Below, piece after piece: positions 7,449 through 16,102 of a stretch of DNA of 27,386 nucleotides (its first letter is position 1; every line of letters begins with the position of its first letter). Source of the DNA: Nitrospirota bacterium (GTDB lineage Bacteria; Nitrospirota; Thermodesulfovibrionia; Thermodesulfovibrionales; JdFR-88); assembly GCA_021812785.1 (NCBI GenBank), contig JAKAMR010000027.1:1-27386 (forward strand), in the 5' to 3' direction. Below the pieces are notes generated by a model. The model was given only the letters and a program-made list of their open reading frames with translations. It had not been told where the DNA came from and made no database searches. Made by a program: the position numbers and the translations under genes.

Positions 7449-8561
7449 ATGTCTGTTTATAAGCGCGGTAAGATGCACTATATCAATCTATGGGCTAACA
7501 AGCCTTATCGGGTAAATCGAGCGGCGGCAACTACCAGGAAAGAGGCACTGGAGATCGAAGCGGAGCTGAAGCGCCGTCGACGTTTACGGAGTTTCGGGAT
7601 ACATGAGCCGGACTATACCGATTACGAATTCATGGTTCTCGCGGAGGAATACTTCTCTCATATTCAAGCAGTCTACACTAGGCGGGCATATGTAAATGAG
7701 AAGAACTATTTTGATAATCATATCGCGAATTTCTTTAAGTCCGAAACAGTGAGTTCACTGACGAGAGGCCGTCTTCTTGATTTTCAGGCCGATCGTAGAG
7801 CGACTGGGCTAAGCAACCGAACAGTGAACATCCTTGTTTCGATTGTGAGGCGTATACTGAAACACGCGTCTTCCCGGCACACCAGTATAAAAAGGATCAT
7901 TAGGGAAACAGACCTGCAGTTTCCACAAAAGCTTACTGAATCGAAGAAGAAATTCACTTTTTTTACCAACGAAGAGTTTGAAAAACTGGCACCCTTAGTG
8001 AAGAATACACTCACCAGAAGTAGGATAATCGTTAACCGGCACACGGGCATGCGTCCGGCGGAAGCTACGTATCTTGAATGGTTGGATGTGGATTTCGCTC
8101 ACAAGCATATACATATCCAATCCAAAGTTATATCTCCCGGCCAAAAATGGCAGGTAAAGGACCATGAGGATCGCCTTATACCACTTAATAAAACTGCCTT
8201 GAATATTCTTAAGGAGCTTTATCAAAACCGTAGTGGGCGCTGGGTTTTTTCAAGAACAGACAATCCGGTCATAGACATCGATAAGGCACTTATGTCCGCT
8301 GCCAAAACCGCTGGAATTCGAAGAAAAGTCGGTCCCAATATGCTAAGGCATACTTTTGCCGTTCTCGCTTTGCAGGGTGGGGCGAACATAGAGGCACTCA
8401 GGAAGATCCTGGGGCACTCGGACATAAGGACGACACAGAAGTATCTTGATTGCATAGACGAAGAAAAGATAAAAGCTGTCGAGGCATCTGAAAAACTCAA
8501 TGTCGCAAAATTGTCGCAAAAAAATAAAAAAAGAAGCAAAAATAAGACCAAAGAAGCTTGA
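7449..8561 (+). CDS. Site-specific tyrosine recombinase (island integrase)
   Basis: 370 residues, the usual integrase length. The Arm/core-binding region is at about 55-165 and the catalytic domain at 170-345: HTGMRPAEATYLEW (Arg202), a basic beta-hairpin with Lys238, NMLRHTFAVLALQGG (Arg300), LGHSDIRTTQKYLD (His323, nucleophile Tyr332). The first His of the HxxR box is Asn297, a substitution found in some active integrases. The C-terminal tail is very lysine-rich. Start ATG 7449 follows AAAGGTGGG. The gene points at the truncated tRNA-Gly whose remains begin about 20 bases downstream, so it almost certainly drives integration and excision of the island at that tRNA. Confidence 0.95.
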   Translation: MSVYKRGKMHYINLWANKPYRVNRAAATTRKEALEIEAELKRRRRLRSFGIHEPDYTDYEFMVLAEEYFSHIQAVYTRRAYVNEKNYFDNHIANFFKSETVSSLTRGRLLDFQADRRATGLSNRTVNILVSIVRRILKHASSRHTSIKRIIRETDLQFPQKLTESKKKFTFFTNEEFEKLAPLVKNTLTRSRIIVNRHTGMRPAEATYLEWLDVDFAHKHIHIQSKVISPGQKWQVKDHEDRLIPLNKTALNILKELYQNRSGRWVFSRTDNPVIDIDKALMSAAKTAGIRRKVGPNMLRHTFAVLALQGGANIEALRKILGHSDIRTTQKYLDCIDEEKIKAVEASEKLNVAKLSQKNKKRSKNKTKEA

Positions 8562-8580
8562 TATATAGCCAATAAAATCA

Positions 8581-8646
8581 ATCTGTTTGGTAAAGATGGT
8601 CAGCTTCCCAAGCTGAAGGTCGCGGGTTCGAATCCCGTCGCCCGCT
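8581..8646 (+). pseudogene. 3' fragment of tRNA-Gly(CCC), right attachment site
   Basis: The anticodon arm is intact: stem TCAGC/GCTGA around loop TTCCCAA, with anticodon CCC at 8607-8609. The T arm is also intact (GCGGG-TTCGAAT-CCCGT, 8622-8638), as are the acceptor 3' strand CGCCCGC (8639-8645) and a discriminator T. CCA is not encoded. A matching 5' acceptor strand GCGGGCG is absent; the bases there are AT-rich island sequence. A weak D-arm-like stem (ATCT/AGAT around GGTA) may be chance. This is the residue of the original host tRNA left at the island's right end. Confidence 0.85.
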
Positions 8647-8701
8647 CTTTTAAAAAGCCTGAACAGATTTTTCCCAGTCCAAAAAAGAACAAAAAAACTT
8701 T

Positions 8702-8731
8702 TTGATTTCCCACCGGGGCGGAATCTATTAT
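8702..8731 (+). promoter_or_regulatory. Probable sigma-70 promoter of glgB
   Basis: TTGATT (8702-8707) and TATTAT (8726-8731) have an 18-bp spacer; a perfect TATAAT also begins at 8729. It lies about 60 bases upstream of the branching-enzyme start, just outside the island boundary. The rest of the 8647-8794 gap is T-rich leader. Confidence 0.45.
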
Positions 8732-8794
8732 AATCCTTTATATTAGCGGTCTTTTTTCTTTTTTATTTTACATTTACAATCGGGGGGCCAAAAA

Positions 8795-10711
8795 ATGGCT
8801 GGCAGCGTTCTAAACGGCATAAGTCTTTTTTCGGAGCTCGACGTTTATCTTTTCAGGCAGGGCAATCATTTCAAGCTCTATGACAAGCTTGGGGCACACA
8901 TTATTGAATCCGGAGGGGTCAAAGGGACTTATTTCGCCCTCTGGGCGCCAAACGCCAAATCCGTTTCCGTGATCGGGGATTTTAACGGCTGGGACAAACG
9001 CTCCCATCCGCTTGCCCCCAGGTGGGACAGTTCGGGAATATGGGAAGGCTTCGTGCCGGATGTGGCGCAGGGCCAGATATACAAGTACCACATTGAATCC
9101 AGATACGGCGGCTATGTGATCGACAAGGGAGACCCCTATGCCTTCTTGTGGGAAGTCTCGCCCAAGACGGGTTCCGTCGTCTGGGACCTGGACTATGAAT
9201 GGGGTGACAAGGGATGGATGGATACGAGAAAGAAAAGAAACTCGCTTGACAAGCCTTTCTCCATTTACGAGGTCCACCTGGGTTCGTGGCGCAGGGTCCC
9301 CGAAGAGGGGAACCGGTTTCTGACCTACCGGGAGATGGCGCCTTATCTTGCCGGTTACGTCAGGGAGATGGGTTTTACCCATGTTGAGTTCATGCCCGTG
9401 ATGGAGCACCCTTTTTACGGTTCCTGGGGCTACCAGGTCCTAGGTTATTTTGCGCCCACAAGCCGCTTCGGGACCCCGCAGGATTTCATGTATCTTGTGG
9501 ACTACCTCCACAGAAACGGGATAGGCGTGATACTGGACTGGGTCCCGTCCCACTTCCCGGATGATGCTCACGGCCTGGCATATTTTGACGGCACGCACCT
9601 CTACGAGCACAGTGATCCCAAACAAGGTTTCCATCCCGAGTGGAGGAGCTATATATTCAACCACGGCAGGAACGAGGTGCGCGCGTTTTTGATAAGCAGC
9701 GCCATGTTCTGGCTGGAGAAATACCATGTGGACGGTCTCCGGGTGGACGCGGTCGCCTCGATCCTCTATCTGGATTACGCGCGCAAAGAGGGCGAATGGA
9801 TTCCCAACCGGTTTGGCGGGAATGAAAACCTGGAAGCCATCAACTTTATCAAACAGTTCAACGAAGCGGTTTACACCGCCCACCCGGACATCCAGACCGT
9901 GGCAGAGGAATCCACCGCATGGCCCATGGTCTCCAGGCCCCCGTATATCGGGGGGCTTGGTTTTGGGATGAAATGGAACATGGGCTGGATGCATGACACC
10001 CTTAAATATTTTTCCCTGGACCCCGTCTATCGTAAATTTCATCACAACGAGCTTACCTTCAGCATCTGGTACGCCTTTTTCGAGAACTTCGTCCTGCCCC
10101 TTTCACACGACGAGGTGGTCTATGGAAAAGGTTCCCTTATCGGGCGGATGCCTGGAGACGAATGGAGAAAGTTCGCAGGCCTTAGGGCGCTGTTCGGCTA
10201 TATGTTCGGCCACCCCGGCAAGAAGCTCCTGTTCATGGGAGGAGAGATAGGGCAGTGGAACGAATGGTACCACGAGGAAAGCATACACTGGCACCTGCTC
10301 GACCGGGCTCCGCACAGGGGGTTGCAGCAGTGGGTGAAGGACCTTAACGGCCTTTACCGCAGCGAACCGGCGCTTCATGAAAGGGATTTCGAGAACGAGG
10401 GGTTCGAGTGGGTGGATTTTTCCGACTGGGGATCGAGCGTGATAAGTTTCATAAGGAAGGGCGCTCTGGCGGACCGCAAAGTGCTGGTCGTGTGCAATTT
10501 CACTCCTGTCCCAAGGCAGAAGTACCGCGTAGGCGTGCCCTCGGGAGGTTTCTGGGAAGAGGTCTTGAACAGCGATGCCCAGTACTACGGCGGAAGCGGG
10601 ATGGGCAATTCGGGCGGCCTGCAAGCCGCGCCAGAGCCCGCGCACGGCAGGCCTTTTTCCCTTAGCATGACCGTTCCGCCCCTTGGAGTGGTCTTTTTCA
10701 GGTCCAAATAG
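8795..10711 (+). CDS. glgB: 1,4-alpha-glucan branching enzyme
   Basis: 638 residues. This enzyme cuts alpha-1,4 chains of growing glycogen and re-attaches them as alpha-1,6 branches in the cytoplasm. Residues of about 25-125 are the CBM48 domain ([22 protein letters not shown]). The GH13 barrel follows: [32 protein letters not shown] (nucleophile Asp318), AEESTAW (acid/base Glu at 371), LSHDEVV (Asp439). A C-terminal beta domain ends the protein. It is shorter than the 730-residue E. coli enzyme because it lacks the extra N-terminal domain, as in the shorter GlgB class. RBS GGGGGG precedes ATG at 8795. It is the first resident gene after the island; no other glycogen genes are visible here. 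Confidence 0.97.
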   Translation: MAGSVLNGISLFSELDVYLFRQGNHFKLYDKLGAHIIESGGVKGTYFALWAPNAKSVSVIGDFNGWDKRSHPLAPRWDSSGIWEGFVPDVAQGQIYKYHIESRYGGYVIDKGDPYAFLWEVSPKTGSVVWDLDYEWGDKGWMDTRKKRNSLDKPFSIYEVHLGSWRRVPEEGNRFLTYREMAPYLAGYVREMGFTHVEFMPVMEHPFYGSWGYQVLGYFAPTSRFGTPQDFMYLVDYLHRNGIGVILDWVPSHFPDDAHGLAYFDGTHLYEHSDPKQGFHPEWRSYIFNHGRNEVRAFLISSAMFWLEKYHVDGLRVDAVASILYLDYARKEGEWIPNRFGGNENLEAINFIKQFNEAVYTAHPDIQTVAEESTAWPMVSRPPYIGGLGFGMKWNMGWMHDTLKYFSLDPVYRKFHHNELTFSIWYAFFENFVLPLSHDEVVYGKGSLIGRMPGDEWRKFAGLRALFGYMFGHPGKKLLFMGGEIGQWNEWYHEESIHWHLLDRAPHRGLQQWVKDLNGLYRSEPALHERDFENEGFEWVDFSDWGSSVISFIRKGALADRKVLVVCNFTPVPRQKYRVGVPSGGFWEEVLNSDAQYYGGSGMGNSGGLQAAPEPAHGRPFSLSMTVPPLGVVFFRSK

Positions 10712-10753
10712 GGCACCAGGTTTTAGATTTTTATTTTTCGGGCCCTTTTAAGG

Positions 10754-10818
10754 TCTTTTTCTTTTGCGGCAAGCGCGGCCGGGAAAAAGAGAAAGAGAAA
10801 GAAAAAGAAAAAAGGAAA
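10754..10818 (+). other. Polypyrimidine/polypurine leader upstream of acs
   Basis: Positions 10781-10818 are 38 consecutive purines on the + strand. An upstream pyrimidine run, TCTTTTTCTTT at 10754-10764, is exactly complementary to AAAGAAAAAGA at 10798-10808, so the leader could fold into a long weak hairpin. It ends about 25 bases before the acs Shine-Dalgarno. Confidence 0.4.
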
Positions 10819-10854
10819 TTTTTAAAAAACAAAAACCTGAGGAGGCGGCTGAAA

Positions 10855-12846
10855 ATGGCAGAACCCGAAAAAACCGGAAAAAAAGGGATCGATGTCCTGC
10901 TTTCTGAAAAGAGGGTTTTCCCGCCAAGCCCAGAGGCGAGCGCCGGTGCGCACATAAAGAGCCTGGAAGAATATGATCAGATATACAAACGGTCCGTTGA
11001 AGACCCGGAGAAGTTCTGGGCGGAAGTGGCGTCAACGAACATAGACTGGTTTAAAAAATGGGATAAGGTCCTTGAGTATGATTTCCGAAAGCCGTTCGTG
11101 AAGTGGTTCGAGGGCGGCAAGTTGAACGCATCATACAACTGCCTGGACAGGCACCTGGGCACCGCCCGCAGGAACAAGGCCGCCATCATCTGGGAGACGG
11201 ACGGCGGGGAGTATGAAACCTATACCTACCAGCAGCTTTTCACCGAAGTTAACCGGTTTGCGAACGTGCTTAAAAAGCACGGGGTTGTAAAAGGGGACAG
11301 GGTGACCCTTTACATGCCTATGATACCGGAGCTGCCCATTGCCATGCTTGCGTGCGCAAGGATCGGCGCCATACACACCGTGGTATTCGGCGGTTTTTCC
11401 GCGCAGTCCCTGAGGGACCGGATAAATGACTGCAAATCTAAAATGGTGGTAACGGCGGACGAGGGCCTGAGGGGAGGGAGGCGAGTGCCTCTCAAGGCGA
11501 ATGTGGACCACGCCCTGAACGAATGTCCCGGCGTTGAGAGGGTAGTTATAGTGCGCCGCACTTCTGGCTCAGTTGACATTACCCCCGGCAGGGATTTCTG
11601 GTGGCACGAGGAAATGGGCGCCAGGGACATATCCAACTTCTGCGAGCCCGTCCAGATGGATGCCGAAGACCCGCTGTTCATACTCTATACCTCAGGTTCC
11701 ACCGGAAAGCCTAAAGGGGTGCTCCATACCACCGGGGGGTATATGGTTTTTTCAAACCTCACATTCAAGTGGATATTCGATTATCACGAGGAGGACATTC
11801 ATTTCTGCACCGCCGATGTCGGGTGGATAACCGGCCACACATATATAGTTTATGGCCCGCTTTCGGAGGGTGCAACAACGCTTATGTTCGAGGGGGTACC
11901 CGGATATCCCGATCCGGGAAGGCTCTGGGACATCGTGGATAAGCACGGGGTGAACATAATCTACACTGCGCCCACCGTAATAAGGGCGCTCATGAGGGAG
12001 GGCCCTTCCTGGGTGGATGGGCATGACCTTTCGACGCTCAGGGTGCTTGGAACCGTCGGGGAGCCGATAAATCCCGAGGCCTGGATGTGGTATCACACGC
12101 ACGTGGGCAAGGGCAAGCTCCCGGTTGTGGACACCTGGTGGCAGACTGAGACCGGTGGTATACTGATAACTCCCCTGCCGGGCGCCATGACGCTCAAACC
12201 GGGTTCCGCCTGCAGGCCGTTTCCGGGCGTAGTGCCCAGTATCGTCAGGGAAAACGGCCAGCCCGCCATGCCCAATGAAGGCGGATATCTGTTAATAGAA
12301 AAACCCTGGCCGGGGATGTTAAGAGGCACCTACGGAGACCCTGAGAATGCAAGGGTCAGGGAAGTCTATTTCAGCAGGTTCCCGGGGAAATATTTTTCGG
12401 GTGACGGGGCCAGGGTGGATGAGGACGGTGACTATTGGCTTATGGGAAGGATAGACGACGTCCTGAACGTGTCAGGGCACAGGATCGGCACGGCCGAGGT
12501 GGAATCCGCCCTGGTAAGCTATGACGCGGTGGCCGAGGCGGCCGTGGTTGGCTTCCCGCACGATGTAAAGGGCGAAGGCATATACAGTTACGTAACTTTA
12601 AAGGAAGGTTTCGAGCCCACCGACGAGCTGAAAAAAATACTGGTGGGGCATGTGAGGAGCGTGATAGGGCCCATCGCCACACCGGATAAATTGCAGTTTG
12701 CACCCGGCCTGCCAAAGACAAGAAGCGGCAAGATAATGAGGAGGATACTCAGAAAGATCGCAAGAGGGGAGGTCGAGGACATGGGCGACACATCCACCCT
12801 CGCGGACCCCGCCGTGGTGGATTCACTGGTGAAAAACAGGATGTAG
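10855..12846 (+). CDS. acsA: Acetyl-CoA synthetase (AMP-forming)
   Basis: 663 residues, the normal length. It activates acetate to acetyl-AMP and then acetyl-CoA in the cytoplasm. Visible motifs are the ATP loop [11 protein letters not shown] (278-288), [23 protein letters not shown] (adenylate-forming core), [18 protein letters not shown] (hinge and C-terminal domain) and [10 protein letters not shown], in which Lys626 is the catalytic lysine that is reversibly acetylated in characterised enzymes. A strong GAGGAGG lies just before ATG 10855. The gene stands alone: glgB ends 143 bases upstream and a TetR operon begins downstream. No Pat/CobB partner is visible. Confidence 0.97.
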   Translation: MAEPEKTGKKGIDVLLSEKRVFPPSPEASAGAHIKSLEEYDQIYKRSVEDPEKFWAEVASTNIDWFKKWDKVLEYDFRKPFVKWFEGGKLNASYNCLDRHLGTARRNKAAIIWETDGGEYETYTYQQLFTEVNRFANVLKKHGVVKGDRVTLYMPMIPELPIAMLACARIGAIHTVVFGGFSAQSLRDRINDCKSKMVVTADEGLRGGRRVPLKANVDHALNECPGVERVVIVRRTSGSVDITPGRDFWWHEEMGARDISNFCEPVQMDAEDPLFILYTSGSTGKPKGVLHTTGGYMVFSNLTFKWIFDYHEEDIHFCTADVGWITGHTYIVYGPLSEGATTLMFEGVPGYPDPGRLWDIVDKHGVNIIYTAPTVIRALMREGPSWVDGHDLSTLRVLGTVGEPINPEAWMWYHTHVGKGKLPVVDTWWQTETGGILITPLPGAMTLKPGSACRPFPGVVPSIVRENGQPAMPNEGGYLLIEKPWPGMLRGTYGDPENARVREVYFSRFPGKYFSGDGARVDEDGDYWLMGRIDDVLNVSGHRIGTAEVESALVSYDAVAEAAVVGFPHDVKGEGIYSYVTLKEGFEPTDELKKILVGHVRSVIGPIATPDKLQFAPGLPKTRSGKIMRRILRKIARGEVEDMGDTSTLADPAVVDSLVKNRM

Positions 12847-12884
12847 AATTTCCCGGCTTGCCGGACGGCTTCCCCCCGCACTGT

Positions 12885-12919
12885 TTCCTTGACGGTATTC
12901 CTTGACCAGCTTCCTTGAC
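12885..12919 (+). repeat. Three direct repeats TTCCTTGAC with 13-bp period
   Basis: TTCCTTGAC is at 12885-12893, 12898-12906 and 12911-12919, exactly 13 bp apart. The last copy contains the TTGACA -35 box of the efflux-operon promoter, so the array could be a regulator site or serial duplication of a -35 region. Confidence 0.55.
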
Positions 12920-12958
12920 AGCGGAGACGGCCCTTTGCTAGAGTAAGTAAGCACTAAC
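12915..12958 (+). promoter_or_regulatory. Efflux-operon promoter with overlapping TetR-type operator
   Basis: TTGACA (12915-12920), an 18-bp spacer and TAGAGT (12939-12944) form a plausible sigma-70 promoter. Overlapping the -10 is the 16-bp imperfect palindrome GTAAGT-AAGC-ACTAAC (12943-12958), the size and shape of a TetR/AcrR operator. It sits just upstream of the regulator gene, indicating autorepression of the whole operon. Confidence 0.5.
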
Positions 12959-12987
12959 ATTATTTTTACTTTGTGCAGGGGGTTTTT

Positions 12988-13599
12988 TTGAAGAGTGCCT
13001 TGAAAAACACCGGGAAGTCTGCGGATACGAGGAAAAAGCTCCTTGATGCCGGGCTCAAGCTTATCTCCAAAAGGGGTTATCTGGGGGCCACCACCAAGGA
13101 CATCGCAAAGAAGGCCGGAGTGGCCGAGCTTACCCTGTTCAGGCATTTTTCCTCGAAGGAGCTGCTCTTCCAGGAGATCATCAACAGCTATTCCTTTCTG
13201 CCCGCGCTGAAGGGCCTTATGCCGGAGATAAAGAACTTGGACTATCGTGACGCACTGCTCCTTATATCGGACAAGTTTTTAACTAGACTTTACGAGAGAC
13301 GCGACCTGGTGCGGATAATGAGATCGGAGATGCACCTGTATCCGTCCAAGGTTAAAGATATCTATCAGAGCTTCATTGGCGAGGTGAACCAGATACTGGC
13401 CTCCTATTTCAGGGAGCTTCAGAGCGGAGGGGCGCTCAGGGATTTTGATCCCGAATACGGGGCAAGGGCCTTTTTGGGTATGTTCCTTTCTTTTTTTACT
13501 GTGCAGGAGCTCATGTTCAGGAAAGACGCGATACCCCTGGAAGTAGACAGGGTAAAAACCGAGTTTGTGGATATTTTCATAAAGGGCACCCAAAGATGA
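12988..13599 (+). CDS. TetR/AcrR-family repressor of the efflux operon
   Basis: About 203 residues. The N-terminal helix-turn-helix is clear: RKKLLDAGLKLISKRGYLGA, TTKDIAKKAGVAELTLFRHF, SSKELLFQEII. The rest is a helical ligand-binding and dimerisation domain typical of AcrR-like drug sensors. I chose TTG 12988 because AGGGGG lies five bases upstream; an in-frame GTG at 12973 (five residues longer) has no ribosome site. The stop overlaps the ATG of the TolC-like gene (ATGA). It probably represses this operon through the palindrome at 12943-12958 until a toxic compound binds. Confidence 0.92.
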   Translation: MKSALKNTGKSADTRKKLLDAGLKLISKRGYLGATTKDIAKKAGVAELTLFRHFSSKELLFQEIINSYSFLPALKGLMPEIKNLDYRDALLLISDKFLTRLYERRDLVRIMRSEMHLYPSKVKDIYQSFIGEVNQILASYFRELQSGGALRDFDPEYGARAFLGMFLSFFTVQELMFRKDAIPLEVDRVKTEFVDIFIKGTQR

Positions 13600-14969
13600 A
13601 AAACAAGAGCGCGGTCCTGTTTTTTTGTTTTTGTTTTTGCTTTTTGGCGGAGGGTGTTTTTTTCTTTGCAGGGGCCTCTTTTTTTTCGCCCTCCAGGGCG
13701 GACGCCCAGGAGACTTTGAGCCTTCAGGAAGGGCTCAGGCTGGTAACGGCTAACAACAGGTCCGTAAGGATCGCGTTAAAACAGCAGGATGTGGCCATGG
13801 CGGACACCCTGATAGCCCGGTCGCCGATGCTTCCAACTGTGAACGGTTCGGCCGGTGAGACCCTCCTTGCCATGCAGCCCAAGGCCATATTCGATGGGAT
13901 CACCGTGCCGGAGTCCGAGAAGGATTTCTATTCGTACAGCCTTACCGTCCAGCAGGTGCTCTGGGATTTCGAGGGGAACGCTTCCAGGTACGGCGCGAGC
14001 AAGGCCATTCTTGCGGCAAGCCGGTTTGACACAATGAGGATAAGGAATTTTGCGGCCCTCCAGTTCACCTTCGCCTATTACGACCTCCTTGAATCCCAAA
14101 AAATGGTACAGGTAGCCAAGGATGAGCTGGCCAGGCTTCAGTCCCATTTGAAAGACGCTGCAAATCTATACAACCAGGGCGTCATAACGAAAAACGACCT
14201 CCTGCAGGCCCAGGTGCGCATATCCGATGCCAGTCAGCGGCTGGTCAGCGCGCGCAACGCAAGAGACATCATGGCCGCGCGGATCAACGATATGCTGGCC
14301 AGACCCCTTGAAACGCAGTTCAGGCCAGTGGACGTCCCGGCGGGAAAGGTCTACTATTCCGGCCGGGAGGGTGGGGAGATAAGCCCAAAAGATCTAAGCC
14401 TTGCCTGGAAGATGGCCGAAGAGAAAAGGCCCGAGATCGCGATAGTTAATGAGACCATGAGGTCTCTGGACCTGGACAGAAAAGCGGCTAACTCGGAATA
14501 CTATCCGAAGTTCTTCGCCCAGGGAGGATATGATTACACAAAAAACCACTTCGTGACCCCGAACGGGAACTGGTCCCTGGTGCTGGGGCTGGGCATAAAC
14601 CTTTATGGAGGCGGCATTACCAGGGCGGAGATAGACAAGATAGACAGCCAGAAGGAAAAACTGTTCGAGCAGAAAGATAAGCTGACGAGCGATATAAGGC
14701 TGGAAGTCGAAACTTATTCCCTTGACCTTCAAAACGCCCTCAGGCGCATAGAGGCCACAAAAGACGCTGTCCGTCAGGCCACGGAAAACCTCAGGATAAA
14801 CAGGATCAGGTACGAGGAGGGGGAAGGAACGGCTACGGACGTCCTGGACGCCCTTACTTTGCTTACCGTGGCGGAGACGAATGACTACCGGGCGGAATAC
14901 GACTTCCGGAAAGCCGAGGCCGGTTTTCTTTATTCCCAGGGAAATGATTTAGCGGAGGTATACAAATAA
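13596..14969 (+). CDS. TolC-family outer-membrane efflux protein
   Basis: 457 residues. It is the outer-membrane channel of a tripartite pump. The start MKNKSAVLFFCFCFCFLAEG... is an extreme Phe/Cys-rich signal peptide, ending near the ADAQ at residues 35-38. Two OEP repeats follow (about 40-230 and 260-450): TLSLQEGLRLVTANN, FAYYDLLESQKMV, LYNQGVITKNDLLQAQVR in the first, and ARAEIDKID-like coiled helices and YEEGEGTATDVLDALTLL in the second. It starts within the TetR stop and is followed one base later by the membrane-fusion gene, so the four genes form one operon. The periplasmic coiled coil should dock with the HlyD-type partner. Confidence 0.93.
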   Translation: MKNKSAVLFFCFCFCFLAEGVFFFAGASFFSPSRADAQETLSLQEGLRLVTANNRSVRIALKQQDVAMADTLIARSPMLPTVNGSAGETLLAMQPKAIFDGITVPESEKDFYSYSLTVQQVLWDFEGNASRYGASKAILAASRFDTMRIRNFAALQFTFAYYDLLESQKMVQVAKDELARLQSHLKDAANLYNQGVITKNDLLQAQVRISDASQRLVSARNARDIMAARINDMLARPLETQFRPVDVPAGKVYYSGREGGEISPKDLSLAWKMAEEKRPEIAIVNETMRSLDLDRKAANSEYYPKFFAQGGYDYTKNHFVTPNGNWSLVLGLGINLYGGGITRAEIDKIDSQKEKLFEQKDKLTSDIRLEVETYSLDLQNALRRIEATKDAVRQATENLRINRIRYEEGEGTATDVLDALTLLTVAETNDYRAEYDFRKAEAGFLYSQGNDLAEVYK

Positions 14970-14970
14970 A

Positions 14971-16077
14971 ATGGCAGATAATATCGAGGGGAATGACAGG
15001 CCCGCGCGGCAAAAAAACAAAAAGAGGATAGCCGCGGTCTTATTGATAATCTTTGGCATCATTGCCGCCGTAAGCATTTTTATGTATGTGGAGTACAAAA
15101 AGACCCATATCTCCACAGACGACGCCTTCATAGACGGGAACGTGCATACCATAGCACCTAAAATATACGGCACCGTCAAGGCCGTTTATGTTGCGGACAA
15201 CCAGTTTGCCGCCAAGGGTACCCTTCTCGCCCTCCTGGACCCCGTTGATTACAGGATGAAGACGGAAGAGGCGAAATCCGGCAGCGCCGCCCAGCAGGGC
15301 AAGGTCACGCAGGTGGACGCTCAGATACTTGCCGCGCGCAGACAGCTTGCCCAGCGCGAAGCGGAGATCGAAAGTGCGCGGGCCACGGTGACCCTTGAGG
15401 AAGCCAAACTCACGCAATCAGGCAAGGACGCTGCAAGGGCCAGGAACCTCTACAAGGAAGAAGCCATACCGAAACAACGCTTTGAGCAGCTGACCACGGA
15501 TTACGACGTGGCTGCCGCCAGGCGGAAGTCCGCAAAGGATTCACTCCGGAAGGCGATTGCCGCCTATGCCACCCAGAAGGCGGTGCTGAAAGAATTGCAA
15601 TCCGCCCTAAAATACCAGAAGTCCGTGGCAAAGCAGTCGGAGGCAACCCTTGAGATCGCCCGTTTGAACGAGAGCTATACCAGGATATATGCCCCGGTTG
15701 ACGGCTACGTGACAAAAAAATCGGTAGAGGTCGGCAACCAGGTGCAGCCTGGGCAGCCCCTCATGGCCCTTGTGCCGTTGTCGGACATATGGGTGACCGC
15801 CAATTACAAGGAGACCCAGATAGAAAAGATGAGGCCGGGCCAGGATGTGGACATTTATGTGGATACCTATCCGGGCGTGACCTTCCACGGCAAGGTAAAC
15901 AGCATCATGGCAGGAACGGGCTCCGTCTTTTCCCTCTTCCCGCCGGAAAACGCCACGGGCAACTACGTGAAGGTGGTGCAAAGGATCCCTGTGAAGATAA
16001 CCATCAACCCCGGAGAGGACCCCAATCATCTCCTGCGCCTGGGAATGTCCGTAACCCCCGTCGTCTTAACAAAGTAA
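14971..16077 (+). CDS. emrA: EmrA/HlyD-type membrane-fusion protein
   Basis: 368 residues. One N-terminal membrane helix (IAAVLLIIFGIIAAVSIFMYV, about 21-41) anchors it in the inner membrane. Then come the split biotinyl-lipoyl halves (HTIAPKIYGTVKAVYVADNQ and YTRIYAPVDGYVTKKSVEVGNQVQPG) around a long coiled-coil hairpin (about 105-215), and a beta-barrel with PPENATGNYVKVVQRIPVKI, a stretch characteristic of the EmrA branch. GGAGG precedes ATG 14971. It links the MFS pump encoded downstream to the TolC-like channel encoded upstream. Confidence 0.94.
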   Translation: MADNIEGNDRPARQKNKKRIAAVLLIIFGIIAAVSIFMYVEYKKTHISTDDAFIDGNVHTIAPKIYGTVKAVYVADNQFAAKGTLLALLDPVDYRMKTEEAKSGSAAQQGKVTQVDAQILAARRQLAQREAEIESARATVTLEEAKLTQSGKDAARARNLYKEEAIPKQRFEQLTTDYDVAAARRKSAKDSLRKAIAAYATQKAVLKELQSALKYQKSVAKQSEATLEIARLNESYTRIYAPVDGYVTKKSVEVGNQVQPGQPLMALVPLSDIWVTANYKETQIEKMRPGQDVDIYVDTYPGVTFHGKVNSIMAGTGSVFSLFPPENATGNYVKVVQRIPVKITINPGEDPNHLLRLGMSVTPVVLTK

Positions 16078-16102
16078 ATAAGAAAAGAACGTTCCATCAA
16101 AG

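Larger units (their letters stand above)
1..8646. mobile_element. Right-hand part of a tRNA-Gly-integrated genomic island
   Basis: The right boundary is the partial tRNA-Gly(CCC) near 8581-8646: only the 3' part of the tRNA is present, directly after an integrase gene that points at it. When an island enters a tRNA gene, the far end keeps only the displaced 3' part, so the intact tRNA and the left end should lie beyond position 1. Inside are a recombinase operon on the minus strand, a divergent XRE repressor and the integrase. Base composition is visibly more AT-rich than the genes from 8795 on. Cargo, if any, lies outside the window. Whether the minus-strand recombinase operon belongs to the same island or is a second element nested in it cannot be decided here. 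Confidence 0.75.

Noticed and set aside
8572..8646. A complete tRNA-Gly gene at the island end
   Set aside because: The acceptor 3' strand CGCCCGC has no partner; the bases where GCGGGCG should be are AT-rich.
8810..10645. Long minus-strand frames inside glgB
   Set aside because: They are shadows of a high-GC gene with all GH13 motifs on the plus strand.
12848..12862. CCGG-CTTG-CCGG hairpin after acs as a terminator
   Set aside because: No T-tract follows, so it is not supported as an intrinsic terminator.
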